64,000 nucleotides of DNA, taken from Calendula officinalis (taxonomy: Eukaryota > Streptophyta > Magnoliopsida > Asterales > Asteraceae). The notes under the pieces are model-generated. The model did no database searches. It saw only the letters and a list, made by a program, of their open reading frames with translations, and was not told where the DNA came from. A program made the translations under genes and the position numbers. Below are positions 35,850 through 45,824 of the stretch, piece by piece. The stretch is from positions 29,214,208 to 29,278,207 of the forward strand of contig OY970832.1 in the NCBI GenBank assembly GCA_963853835.1. The letters are read 5' to 3'. Numbering within the stretch: position 1 is the first letter of the stretch; each line of letters starts with the position of its first letter.

Positions 35850-36051
35850 CATTTATGATCCGGTTAACATCTTGTTGCATCACCTCCCTCATCTGGGTGA
35901 GCATGGATTGAATAGCTTCAATTGATACCGGAACATTGTTATTCCCCACACCGGATGCGGCCCCACCATTTCCATTTCGAGGCGCATTGGGAATCACATT
36001 TGAATCCCCTTCTCCATCTGGTACGACTCGACCACTTCTTGTTCTAGCCAT
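35850..36051 (-). pseudogene. Family Y gag N-terminus, cut off by copia Z
   Basis: The start ATG is at 36,051-36,049, giving 'MARTRSGRVVPDGEGDSNVI', then a Gly/Asn-rich stretch and a helix ('SIEAIQSMLTQMREVMQQDV') ending at 'NRIIN' where Z begins. Reading resumes at 27,804 in the same frame. The longer ORF to 36,087 uses an upstream ATG, but the 'MARTRSGR' start fits the gag family better. Confidence 0.85.
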
Positions 36052-36257
36052 CTTACTAACATAAGATGTCAACCAAATAGAATTCAATTATTCGACTAAA
36101 TAGTCACATAAAATATAAGAAAAACTCGATATAAAACAATTCCCTTAATGGTCAACCCTAATTCTCGAAGGTCAACCTAACTTCCTATAGAACATAATGT
36201 CCCAAAAGCAAAGTCTAAGTCTAGGGTGAGTAACCAACCTAATTCACTTAGACTAAA

Positions 36258-36269
36258 GCTCTGATACCA
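36258..36269 (-). other. Family Y primer-binding site (initiator tRNA-Met)
   Basis: The minus strand reads TGGTATCAGAGC, three bases downstream of the 5' LTR end. Confidence 0.9.
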
Positions 36270-36272
36270 AGT

Positions 36273-38032
36273 TGTAACACACCAACTTTTTTCAAACCAA
36301 TTTAAACTTTTTAAATAAACAAGTTTAGTAAATAGAAATCCATAGTATCCAAAACGTAGTTTAAACAAAGCATTTGGAATGATTACAAGTGCCAAAAACC
36401 GGTGTTACAATCATATCAAAACTAAAGTCTTAGGGAATCAAATGGTACACCGAGCTAATCATCCAATGCTAACACTACGGGCCGCCTAATCCTTAGCTCC
36501 CGAACTTGAGTACATAGTCAAAAGAAATGTAGTACGTGAGACAAAAATTGTCTCGTGAGAAACATGGGTTTTAGACCCGATTAGAAATAATTGCAATAAA
36601 ATAATAATTAAATAATTATCACATTGCACATAGTCAATCATACTCTAAGGCTTGCCATAAGCCCAACACATACGTAACGGGCCTCCCCGAAACAACTCCC
36701 CCGATATGGGTTATCTAGGTAAACTCCCCCGTTTCCGGGTTATTTATTTGCTCCCCCGATTTCCGGGTTATCTCAAACTCCCCCGCTTTCCGGGTTATCT
36801 ATTTCTCGACATACTACTCTTGCGCAGGGTGGTACCGCCCCAAGTAGTAGTCACTAACTCCCCCCAACTTGTGTGGGTTATCTAGGATCCAATTGATTAG
36901 CTACCACATAACAAATCATCAACTTGGGTCAAAGCCCCATATTACAACTCATATCATACTAGTGGTAACTAAACACATCAATATTCAATTCAATTCAATT
37001 CAATCTTTTCTTTGTTAAAAACAGTTATCTAATAAAGACTCCAATAAATCAATTCAAATTATGAAACATGGTTTACTATGTACTCAGAAAAGATCACATG
37101 TACTCACCTTAGCAATGCTATCCAATACTTGTTTTAGACAACACAATCCCTTACTTCCCAATCAAGGAAGTACTCCAATCACAAGATCTTCTTGACCTAA
37201 TCATCAATATCATTACAACAACTAGTTATTATTCATAACTATTCACCAATCAAATCATATTAATCTTTCTAACCACCAAGTTCATCAAACTTGGTGGAAT
37301 CCCAAACCCTAGTTCAAGATTTTCATCCATAAATCCCAAATCCAACATGTACACATAGATTACAAGCTTACAAGGAATGGTTTACACTCATATTTGGTCA
37401 TCTTCCCCAAAGATGACATGGTTGGTTCCCCAAACCACCATTGATGCCCAAGAAAAGCTTGAAAAACTAACTACCAAGCATGAGGGATAAAGAATCCTTA
37501 CCTTAGATGTTAAAATCTCCAAGATTCATGAAGATTTGAGCCAAGTATCACCAAAAACGAGTTGTCTCTCTCTAAAAACGGCCACTAGGGTTTTAGGGGT
37601 GAAGAATGAGCTAAAACCCTGATTTCCACGTTTTTATATGGCCCAGACAGAGATCGCGTCGCGATCTCTGAATTCGCGTCGCGAATTCTTCCCCGCTATA
37701 ATTCGCGTCGACTTTAGCGACGCTATCCCTACGCGATCTCCGACGCTATCTGAGATCGCGTTTCACCGACCATCGCTATTTCGGGTCGCTGTTTGATTTC
37801 CAACATGTTCGCGTCGCGAACAAAGATCGCGCCGCGATCTTCCCTTCCAGCTAAACTCGAGTTTTCTCCACTTAATACAACCCATCTTTGACCCGTTTCC
37901 AAATTAACACGAGTTTTAAACATTCAAACACTCAACATGACATAACGGTTACATAACTAATCATAACATCTTAAATTCATACAAACCCGAATAGTAATAC
38001 ATATTACAAATATAAAAATTTCGCTCGTTACA
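36273..38032 (-). mobile_element. Family Y 5' LTR
   Basis: The 1,760-bp LTR has the same ends as the 3' LTR. It contains the tandem repeats (36,695-36,802), a minus-strand TATA box (37,631-37,638), the hairpin cluster (37,650-37,840) and about 132 bp (37,283-37,414) absent from the 3' LTR. The extra segment begins beside a 10-bp stem (ccaccaagtt/aacttggtgg). Confidence 0.92.
37650..37840. repeat. Cluster of CpG-rich hairpins in the Y 5' LTR
   Basis: Four odd-centred palindromes occur in 190 bp: gagatcgcg-t-cgcgatctc (about 37,651), gaattcgcg-t-cgcgaattc (37,670), gttcgcg-t-cgcgaac (37,807) and agatcgcg-c-cgcgatct (37,825). They form a CpG island in AT-rich surroundings and recur at 23,001-23,194. 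In the sense of the element they lie just upstream of the TATA box. Confidence 0.8.
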
Positions 38033-38037
38033 AAAAG

Positions 38038-38900
38038 ATATGCGACATATCTATAGATTTAAATCTTAGGCATGCCTTGGAAGATTTGAACTCAATCCAC
38101 ACCCAAAACCCACCAATGTGATGAATTTCCACGTCATAAAAACCTTCATTATCTAGGATAACATATAACTGAGGCATAGAAGCAATGGAATTAACCTTAG
38201 CAATCACCACCGCTGCAAAATCTTCAATGGAAATCAAGTCCGATTCAGTTAAAGTTATGGACTTCCTATTCGGAACCACATTAGCAGAATCGACTTTTTT
38301 GTCCCCTACTGACACAGCATCTCTGCCACCAATCACACCTGCAAAGGATTTATTATGATTTACCTTGCTGCTAACTGATGTTTTCTTTACAGCACCTATA
38401 ATCAATTGTTGTGCCCGGTTAAATCTTGCCACCGAGACATACACATGATATGACCATATCTATTGCTCGGAAAGCTTACGAGCAAACACTTCTCCATTCT
38501 GTATATCCAGAAACCTTATGAACCCAAATCATTTTCCATATTTTGTATTTTTCTTTGCAATATATGCGTCCACTACCTTGCCATATTGCATGCTCCACTT
38601 CCACAACGCGTTTTCATCCAATAGAGCCGGAAAATTGGTAATAAAAAAGGACGTCGCCAATTTTTCCACCGATCTCTGATACGGATTCGAATTCGATTTC
38701 TTCACCTCTTCTCCGTTCGATCTATCTCTTCTGCCGACCTTCCAAATCCAACCATCTGAATCGGATTTCTGTTTGAATCTTCCCATTATGCTTGATTGAA
38801 TCACCCCAAACCGCCCCCAAACCCCGACGATCACCGGATACGCTAGTCGCCGACGGCTAGGGTTTTCCTTATTCTTTAATGATAAGTTCTTAGTGTTCAT
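38038..38900 (-). pseudogene. LINE ORF1-like protein with RRM domain, N-terminal side (split by element Y)
   Basis: The minus strand has ATG candidates at 38,900 and at 38,789 (MGRFKQ). An RRM fold follows: RNP2-like 'SFFITNFP', then 'ALWKWSMQYGKVVDAYIAKK', then the RNP1 region broken by an in-frame TGA (38,529-38,531). The same frame continues ('FGFIRFLDIQNGEVFARKLS'), meets TAG at 38,460-38,462 and goes on as 'YHVYVSVARFNRA', a linker and 'FWVWIEFKSSKACLRFKSID' to the Y insertion. RRM plus this second region is the usual plan of plant L1-type LINE ORF1 proteins, or of retrogenes derived from them, which bind the element's RNA. The rest lies at 21,545-21,752. Confidence 0.75.
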
Positions 38901-39328
38901 GAATTATTATTTTGATTTCTATGTTTCACACAAAGGTTCTAAATTATGTTGATTTATTCACGTGTTATTCAGAATGGAGTATGTTGAGGACGAGACGATC
39001 CAACAAATGAGTTGAATCCAGAAGAAGATGGGGATTAACCCGGTAAATACAATTATAGAATCCAATGTTGATTAAAATTTGATAAGATTACGGACAAATA
39101 TGATGTATTAATATTAATTAAAATATAAATATTGGTGTCGCCGGCAATATAAGTGTGAAAATTCTCATGTATTAGTGGAGATACTCATAAGTCATACCCA
39201 ACCTATTAACCGAACAACACATACACAAATATTTGAATTTAATATGGTTGGGAAATGAGATATTTTTATATCTGAAAAATCCAAATTACCGGAACTAAAC
39301 TACTCAAAATCCGAAAAATATAGCTAGG
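38901..39328. other. Unassigned intergenic sequence upstream of the LINE-like pseudogene
   Basis: This AT-rich sequence has no sustained reading frame. It could hold the 5' untranslated region of the LINE-like gene and, at its right end, the distal promoter of the PARN-like gene as it was before copia W inserted. The CTAGG duplication of W is at 39,324-39,328. Confidence 0.4.
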
Positions 39329-39618
39329 TGTTATAAATATCAATATATTTTGTATGGATAGACACATTTTTCAATCCTAGGGTAAACCATTTTCAACATT
39401 TCCAAATCTATCATAAATGTTCTTGTCTACTAATTAATATAGCATGGTAAATCAATAGTATACTTTGTAGTATAAATACCCCATCATGTAAAGAAGCAAA
39501 ATGCATCATTTTGTATACTCTTAATAAGATATACATTCCTCTACTTCTCCTACCTCTTATTCTCTCAAAGATCTAAATTGATCTTATTAATATTGAGCTA
39601 ATTACTATAATTATAACA
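39329..39618 (+). mobile_element. Copia W 5' LTR
   Basis: A short LTR with TATAAATA at 39,471-39,478 and a polyadenylation-like 'aataagatata' region. It ends in 'attataaca'. Confidence 0.95.
39471..39478 (+). promoter_or_regulatory. TATA box of copia W LTR
   Basis: TATAAATA is found in both LTRs (also 45,564-45,571). In the 3' LTR it points towards the PARN-like gene about 250 bp away. Confidence 0.6.
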
Positions 39619-39620
39619 CG

Positions 39621-39632
39621 TTATCAGCACGA
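39621..39632 (+). other. Copia W primer-binding site (internal initiator tRNA-Met type)
   Basis: TTATCAGCACGA lies two bases after the LTR. This differs from the TGGTATCAGAGC sites of the other elements. It is the form used by copia elements that prime from an internal cut of the initiator tRNA; the assignment is from general knowledge. Confidence 0.65.
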
Positions 39633-40551
39633 AAGTTCTTAATCAAGGAAGATCAATTCAATCACAAGGTACATTTACTTAATCAAGTTAATTACTTAAG
39701 GTAAACATTTCTTATAACAATAAGTTATAATATAATAATAAATTAAATGAAACCAAACACATTTAATCAAGAACATTATGATGACATTTGGACTACTAAT
39801 CTTTGGACTACTAACATACTTACATTTATTATTGTACTAATTTTATTCTTATGTTTACTAACCCTTTTAATTTATGCAAACTAACATTTACATTTATGTA
39901 TTCTAACTTTTACATATGCTTATGCTAACATTTACATTTATGCATTCTAACTTTTACTTATGCTTACTAACTTTTACTTATGCAAACTAACATTTAATTT
40001 TATTGCATCTAACCTTTATTTATGTTACTAATATTTATTTATATATACTAACTTTCCTTTATGTATACTAATACTTATGCATATTTTTTTTCTTTCTTTT
40101 ATTTACTAATTTATTTAAGATTCACTAATATTTTTTAAAATATGTCTATATAATTTATTTCTTTAATTATTCTTTTTATTAAAAAAAAATTATACATATA
40201 TAACGGCTATATATGTAACGCTTATAAACGGTAAAAAAAAATTATATAAAATATACAACGGCTATATTTTTACACTATAAATAAACACATCATCCACACT
40301 TCTTTATACTACAAAATAATTTCTCTCATCTTCAAAATCAAGATCAACAATGATTCACCCGTTTTTAATTTTCATGATTGTAATGGTTATTGTACTTGGC
40401 ATCTTAATTAGTCTCACGCCTGATGTATTTTATCCTTTCTTGTTCACGTATGGGATGATTGTTCTCCCACTTCTGTTTTGTGCAATACATATTGATATAT
40501 ATGGATTCTGATTTTTAACTTGTTTTTGTTTTAAATATATATAGTTATAAA

Positions 40552-41622
40552 ATGTCAATCGTTGCAAAGATTGAGTTTGATGCGTTAGAAGCATCTGGTA
40601 AAAATTACAACTCATGGATCACTGATATGAGAGCATATTTAGCATCAATGGGTATCTTAGATGCCTTAAATGAAAATAATAATTGTTCATCCCAAGAAAA
40701 ATGGAAAGCAGTTTTCAATCTTCGTAAACACGTTAAGCTAGTTTAAAAAATGAATATTTAAACATTGAATACCCATATATTTTCTGGAAATCTCTTAAAG
40801 AAAGATTTGATAATAAAAAAAATGGTTTTACTTCCCTTTGCCAGAGAAGAATGGAGATCATTAAGATTCCAAGATTTTAAACAAGTGTCTGATTATAGCT
40901 CAGCGTTGTTCAGGATATGTTCACAACTTGAATTTTGTGGAGATCCTGTGACAGATAAAGAAAAGTTGGAGAAAACTTACTCCACATTCCATGCATCAAA
41001 TGTTACTTTGCAAGAGAATTTGCGATTGCAAAAATTCTCAAAATATTCTGATTTGCAAGAATATCTTCTCACTGCTGAGCAAAACAATATGCTCTTAATG
41101 AAAAATCATGAGTCCCGTCCCACAGGATCAGCAGCATTCCCTGAAGTCAATGCTGCAGAAAACGTTGGTCCTCGAAATAACATAAGGGGACGTGGTCGTG
41201 GCCGTGGACGAGGTCGTTTTACTCAAAACCATTCGTTTGGCCAAAACTATAATAATGGCCGAAACCAAAACTTTGGTCTAAGTCACCCTTATGGTCGTGG
41301 TCGTGGTTATGGTCGTGGACGTGGACGTGGATATGGACGTGGTCCAAGAAACAATACTTATCATTTTCCACAAGTTAACAAAGTCCATTCACAAAACAAG
41401 ACCACCAAACATGATGCTGAAGCAAGTGCTTCTCAGAACAATCAAAGTGTGTGTTATAGATATGGTAGCACGGGTCACTGGCAAAGTACTTGTCGCACAC
41501 CTTCCCACTTTTGCAAGCTATATCAAGCTTCACTTAAGCAAAAAGAGAAAGAAGTAAACTTTGTGGATCAATTTGAAAACACTGATCTAAATACTTCTGA
41601 TTTCTTGAATGACATGGAGTAA
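40552..41622 (+). pseudogene. Copia W gag, with two frameshifts
   Basis: The start ATG is at 40,552 ('MSIVAKIEFDALEASGKNYN', a DUF4219/UBN2-type start). The frame is lost near 40,735. A stretch in another frame ('NEYLNIEYPYIFWKSLKERF', about 40,750-40,812) is correct for gag. The frame shifts again at an A8 run (40,815-40,822) and stays open to 41,622. The C-terminal half has an RG-rich basic region (41,185-41,345) and a zinc knuckle 'CYRYGSTGHWQSTC' whose second cysteine is Tyr (codon 41,461-41,463). It is unlikely to pack RNA normally. Confidence 0.87.
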
Positions 41623-41788
41623 TATGAAGCTTAATCACTCATGTCTAACCCATAATTATGTTTATGTTATCATCTTTGTAATTCGTCTATGCATTTCGTT
41701 CAAATAAGGATTTCCCTTTTTCATTTAATAAATTTCTAATCATCTTTATAATAACTTATGTTTTTCCAATTTTTTTTTCAAGTTTAAT
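41623..41788 (+). other. Non-coding spacer between gag and pol of copia W
   Basis: About 166 bp rich in T, ending in a pyrimidine tract and AG (41,770-41,782) just before the pol ATG. It looks intron-like, but the only GT near the end of gag (41,619-41,620) leaves a phase that would not join gag to pol in frame. How pol is expressed is not evident. Confidence 0.45.
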
Positions 41789-44700
41789 ATGAACTCTACT
41801 GGAGCACAACAACAATCAATGGTTAGAGATCTGTGTATTCTAGATAGTGGTTCCACGCACACTATCCTTAAATCTAAGAAATATTTTTCTGAACTAAAAC
41901 CAACAAAGGCAAGCATAAACACCATATCAGGTCCAGCGGACGTGATAGAAGGTGTAAGAAAGGCTAATTTTATACTACCTAATGGTACACAAGTTTTGGT
42001 AGATAATGCTTTATTTTCTCCTAAATCAAAGAGAAATTTATTAAGTTTTAAGGACATATATCATAATGGATATGACACTCAGAGTGTGACTACACATAAT
42101 AAGAAAATATTGCACATAACTAATAAAAGTCATGTATTGGAAGAACTACCATTGCTTCAATGTGGTCTACACTACACACATATAAACATGGCAGAGTCAC
42201 ACATGGTAGTCAAAGTAAATAGTCATGATCCTAGTATATTTAGCTTATGGCATGACAGGTTAGGGCATCCAGGCTCAACAATGATGAGGAGGATAATTGA
42301 AAACACTCATGGGCATCCATTGAAAGATCATAAGGTCCCTTATAAAGGTAAAATGACTCAATGTGCATCATGCTCCCTTGGTAAGTTGATTATAAGACCT
42401 TCACCTATTAAAATTGAAATGGAAACCCCTGCGTTTCTTGAAAGAATCCATGGAGATATTTGTGGACCAATTCATCCACCATGTGGACCATTTAGATACT
42501 TTATGGTCTTAATAGATGCATCAAGTAGATGGTCTCATGTTTGTCTATTATCAACACGTAATATTGCTTTTGCAAAATTTCTCGCACAAATCATTAAACT
42601 AAGAGCACATTTTCCTGATCATACTATAAAAAGAGTAAGATTGGATAATGCTGGTGAATTTACGTCTCAGGCATTTAATGATTATTATATGTCTGTAGGA
42701 ATTGTTGTTGAACACCCAGTTGCTCATGTACACAAACAAAATGGTTTAGCTGAATCTTTGATTAAACGTCTTCAGTTAATTGCTAGACCATTAATAATGA
42801 GAACAAAACTTCCCGTGTCTATTTGGGGTCATGCTATTTTACATGCTGCATCATTAATTCGTATAAGACCAAGTGCATATCATAAATACTCTCCTTTACA
42901 ACTTGCTTATGGCCAAGAGCTAAACATCTCTCACCTTAGAGTTTTTGGTTGTGCTGTATATGTTCCTATTGCTCCACCACAACGTACAAAAATGGGACCT
43001 CAAAGAAGGTTGGGAATATATGTTGGGTATGAAACAAGTTCAATCATAAGATATCTTGAACCTTTAACAGATGATGTTTTTACAGCATGTTTTGCAGATT
43101 GCCACTTCGATGAGGTAAACTTTCCAACATTAGGAGAAGAAAAAAAAAACAAAGAAAAAGATGTATCATGGTGTGAGCCATCACTATTATATCTTGATCC
43201 TCGAACTAACCAATGTGAAAAGGAAGTTCAAAAAATAATGCATTTGCAGGAAATTGAAAATAAATTGCCTGATGCATTTACTGATACCAAAAGAGTGACA
43301 AAATCACATATACCGGCTGTTAATGCTCCAGCCCGGATTGAAATACCAAATGAAAAATCTGGTGATAAAATCACTCAAGAGTCTAAAGCACGCTTAAAGC
43401 GTGGAAGACCAATTGGTTCCAAGGATAAGAATCCTAGAAAAAGAAAGAACGTAGAACATGAAAATGATCATAAGGAAAGTATTTCTGAAGAAACACAAAA
43501 TGTTGAAACTCCTCCACAAGAGGAAATGAATGATGTTAACAATGAGATTTCCATTAATTATGGTCAAACAAATATATTATGGAATCGGGATGAAATAGGA
43601 AATATTGATGAAATATTTTCTTATGTCGTTTCATGTGAAATTATGAATGATGATCCTGAACCAAAGTCTGTCAATGAATGTCAAAATAGACATGGCTGGG
43701 ATAAATGGAAAGAAGCCATGCAAGCTGAATTAAATCCGTTGAATAAACGTAATGTTTTTGGACGCATTGCCCTCACACCAGAAAGTGTGAAACATGTGGG
43801 TTATAAATGGGTTTTTATACGAAAACGAAATGAAAAAGATGAAATTATAAGATATAAAGCTAGACTTGTAGCCCAAGGTTTTTCTCAAAGACCAGGAATT
43901 GATTATGAGGAAACATATTCCCCGGTTATGGATGCAATAACGTTTAGATATCTAATTAGCCTGGTAGTCTCCAAAAATTTAGAAATGCGTCTAATGGATG
44001 TTGTCACAGATTATTTGTATGGATCACTTGATAGTGATATTTACATGAAAGTTCCTGAAGGATTTAAAATGCCAAAAGCATTAAGTGAAAAACCCAAGGA
44101 AATGTATTCAATTAAGTTACAACGATCCTTGTATGGGTTGAAGCAATCTGGACGCATGTGGTATAAACGTTTAAGTGATTACTTAATAAGTAAAGGTTAT
44201 ACCAATAATATTATTTGCCCGTGTGTTTTTATTAAGAAAACAACATCCGGATTTGTAATCATAGCCGTCTATGTTGATAACTTGAACCTTATCGGGACAC
44301 ATAAGGAAATTCATGAAACAACTGTACTTTTAAAGAAAGAATTTGAAATGAAAGACCTTGGAAAAACCAAATATTGTCTTGGTTTACAAATTGAGCATAT
44401 GAATAATGGAATACTTGTTCATCAGTCAAATTATACAGAAAAGATTTTGAAACGTTTCAATATGGACAAGGCGAATCCATTAAGCACTCCAATGATCGTT
44501 CGATCACTTAACGTTGATAATGATCCCTTTAGACCTCGTGAAGAAAATGAAGACATTCTTGGTCAAGAAGTACCATATCTCAGTGCAATCGGAGCTTTAA
44601 TGTATCTTACTAATTGTACTAGACCTGACATTTCTTTTGCAGTAAATTTGTTAGCAAGATTTAGTTCAGCTCCTACAAAAAGACATTGGAATGGTATCAA

Positions 44701-45268
44701 ACGTATTTTTCGATACCTTCGAGGAACTGTTGATCTAGGTCTTTATTATTCTAATGATTCAAAACAAGAGTTAGTCGGTTATACAGATGCAGGTTATCTA
44801 TCTGATCCTCATAAAGCTAGGTCTCAAACGGGATATGTTTTCATGAGTGGAGGCACTGCTATTTCATGTCGCTCCCAAAAGCAAACACTTGTCGCGACAT
44901 CATCAAATCATGCCGAAGTCATCGCACTACATGAAGCCAGCAGAGAGTGTGTGTGGCTAAGATCGATGGCAAAACTCATTTTGACTTCGTGTGGACTAGA
45001 GGGGGAGAAAAATCCAACTGTGATTCATGAAGACAATGCAGCTTGTGTTACACAGATGAAAGAAGGGTATATAAAGACTGACATAACAAAGCATATACCC
45101 CCAAGATTTTTCTCATACACCCAAGACTTGATAAAGGATAATCAGAACAAAATGAAATACGTCCAATCTAGTAATAATTCATCAGATCTTTTCACAAAGT
45201 CACTCCCTACTGCAATGTTCAGAAAACATGTTCACAATATTGGAATGCGACATGTTCATCGGATGTGA
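41789..45268 (+). CDS. pol: Copia W pol polyprotein (protease, integrase, reverse transcriptase, RNase H)
   Basis: A 1,159-codon ORF without stops. In order: aspartic protease active site 'CILDSGSTHT' (Asp 19); GAG-pre-integrase finger 'LWHDRLGHPG' with 'CASCSLGK' (about 150-205); integrase core from about 215, with Asp in 'FMVLIDASSRW', Asp in 'RVRLDNAGEF' and Glu in 'NGLAESL'. A long hydrophilic linker follows (about 440-620), then reverse transcriptase (about 640-890) and RNase H (about 985-1110; 'GYTDAGY', 'SNHAEV', 'IHEDNAA'). The reverse transcriptase box is YVDN, not YVDD: Asn 831 (codon 44,279-44,281) replaces the second catalytic Asp, so the enzyme is probably inactive although the ORF is open. 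It acts in virus-like particles in the cytoplasm with gag. Confidence 0.9.
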   Translation: MNSTGAQQQSMVRDLCILDSGSTHTILKSKKYFSELKPTKASINTISGPADVIEGVRKANFILPNGTQVLVDNALFSPKSKRNLLSFKDIYHNGYDTQSVTTHNKKILHITNKSHVLEELPLLQCGLHYTHINMAESHMVVKVNSHDPSIFSLWHDRLGHPGSTMMRRIIENTHGHPLKDHKVPYKGKMTQCASCSLGKLIIRPSPIKIEMETPAFLERIHGDICGPIHPPCGPFRYFMVLIDASSRWSHVCLLSTRNIAFAKFLAQIIKLRAHFPDHTIKRVRLDNAGEFTSQAFNDYYMSVGIVVEHPVAHVHKQNGLAESLIKRLQLIARPLIMRTKLPVSIWGHAILHAASLIRIRPSAYHKYSPLQLAYGQELNISHLRVFGCAVYVPIAPPQRTKMGPQRRLGIYVGYETSSIIRYLEPLTDDVFTACFADCHFDEVNFPTLGEEKKNKEKDVSWCEPSLLYLDPRTNQCEKEVQKIMHLQEIENKLPDAFTDTKRVTKSHIPAVNAPARIEIPNEKSGDKITQESKARLKRGRPIGSKDKNPRKRKNVEHENDHKESISEETQNVETPPQEEMNDVNNEISINYGQTNILWNRDEIGNIDEIFSYVVSCEIMNDDPEPKSVNECQNRHGWDKWKEAMQAELNPLNKRNVFGRIALTPESVKHVGYKWVFIRKRNEKDEIIRYKARLVAQGFSQRPGIDYEETYSPVMDAITFRYLISLVVSKNLEMRLMDVVTDYLYGSLDSDIYMKVPEGFKMPKALSEKPKEMYSIKLQRSLYGLKQSGRMWYKRLSDYLISKGYTNNIICPCVFIKKTTSGFVIIAVYVDNLNLIGTHKEIHETTVLLKKEFEMKDLGKTKYCLGLQIEHMNNGILVHQSNYTEKILKRFNMDKANPLSTPMIVRSLNVDNDPFRPREENEDILGQEVPYLSAIGALMYLTNCTRPDISFAVNLLARFSSAPTKRHWNGIKRIFRYLRGTVDLGLYYSNDSKQELVGYTDAGYLSDPHKARSQTGYVFMSGGTAISCRSQKQTLVATSSNHAEVIALHEASRECVWLRSMAKLILTSCGLEGEKNPTVIHEDNAACVTQMKEGYIKTDITKHIPPRFFSYTQDLIKDNQNKMKYVQSSNNSSDLFTKSLPTAMFRKHVHNIGMRHVHRM

Positions 45269-45421
45269 TAGATGTCTACACGAGGGAGAGTCATCTATAC
45301 ACTGCACTCTTTTTCCCTTCGCTAAAGTTTTTTCCCACTGGGTTTTCTTTAGCAAAGGTTTTTAATGAGGCGGTACTTCAAAGTTGAACTCTGATTTGAA
45401 AAAGTGTCATCCAAGGGAGAG

Positions 45422-45712
45422 TGTTATAAATATCAATATATTTTGTATGGATAGACACATTTTTTAATCCTAGGGTAAACCATTTTCAACATTTCCAAAT
45501 CTATCATAAATGTTCTTGTCTACTAATTAATATAGCATGGTAAATCAATAGTATACTTTGTAGTATAAATACCTCATCATGTAAAGAAGCAAAGTGCACC
45601 ATTTTGTATACTCTTAATAAAATATACATTCCTCTACTTCTCCTACCTCTTATTCTCTCAAAGATCTAAATTGATCTTATTAATATTGAGCTAATTACTA
45701 TAAATTATAACA
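45422..45712 (+). mobile_element. Copia W 3' LTR, in the upstream region of the PARN-like gene
   Basis: 291 bp, nearly identical to the 5' LTR. It is followed by the CTAGG duplication and 107 further bases before the PARN-like ATG. Its TATA box (45,564-45,571) faces the gene. A purine tract 'ccaagggagag' precedes it. Confidence 0.95.
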
Positions 45713-45824
45713 CTAGGCACATATTTATCAAGCAAAAACATTAAAAATAACCTAAAACAACTTTCGATATTATCATGCATTTAACTATAAACTGTTTACC
45801 ACACCGGCGATACCGCCATTTCCG

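Larger units (their letters stand above)
21753..38032 (-). mobile_element. Complete Tekay-type Ty3/gypsy chromovirus (family Y) with nested copia Z
   Basis: The 16.3-kb unit is bounded by LTRs of the same family and by the perfect 5-bp target duplication AAAAG (21,748-21,752 and 38,033-38,037). On the minus strand the order is 5' LTR (38,032-36,273), tRNA-iMet primer site, gag, protease, reverse transcriptase, RNase H, integrase, chromodomain remnant, polypurine tract and 3' LTR (23,385-21,753). Without Z the element is about 8.2 kb, an ordinary size. The coding part has several stops and frameshifts and is dead. The gag frame is interrupted by copia Z (27,805-35,849). Confidence 0.93.
39329..45712 (+). 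mobile_element. Complete Ty1/copia element (W)
   Basis: The 6,384-bp element has LTRs of 290 and 291 bp (TGTTATAAAT...TATAACA) and a perfect target duplication CTAGG (39,324-39,328 and 45,713-45,717). The LTRs differ by five substitutions and one indel, about 1.7 percent, so the insertion is fairly recent. Gag is broken by frameshifts, and a 1,159-codon pol ORF is open but has a substituted catalytic residue. It ends 112 bp upstream of the PARN-like start codon, in the same orientation. Confidence 0.95.

Noticed and set aside
38972..39048. Short exon-like stretch with AG before and GT after
   Set aside because: All three frames contain early stops and no protein match is apparent.
41619..41782. 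Classical intron joining gag and pol of copia W
   Set aside because: The only nearby GT gives a phase that meets a stop before the pol frame; the spacer is reported only as unexplained.
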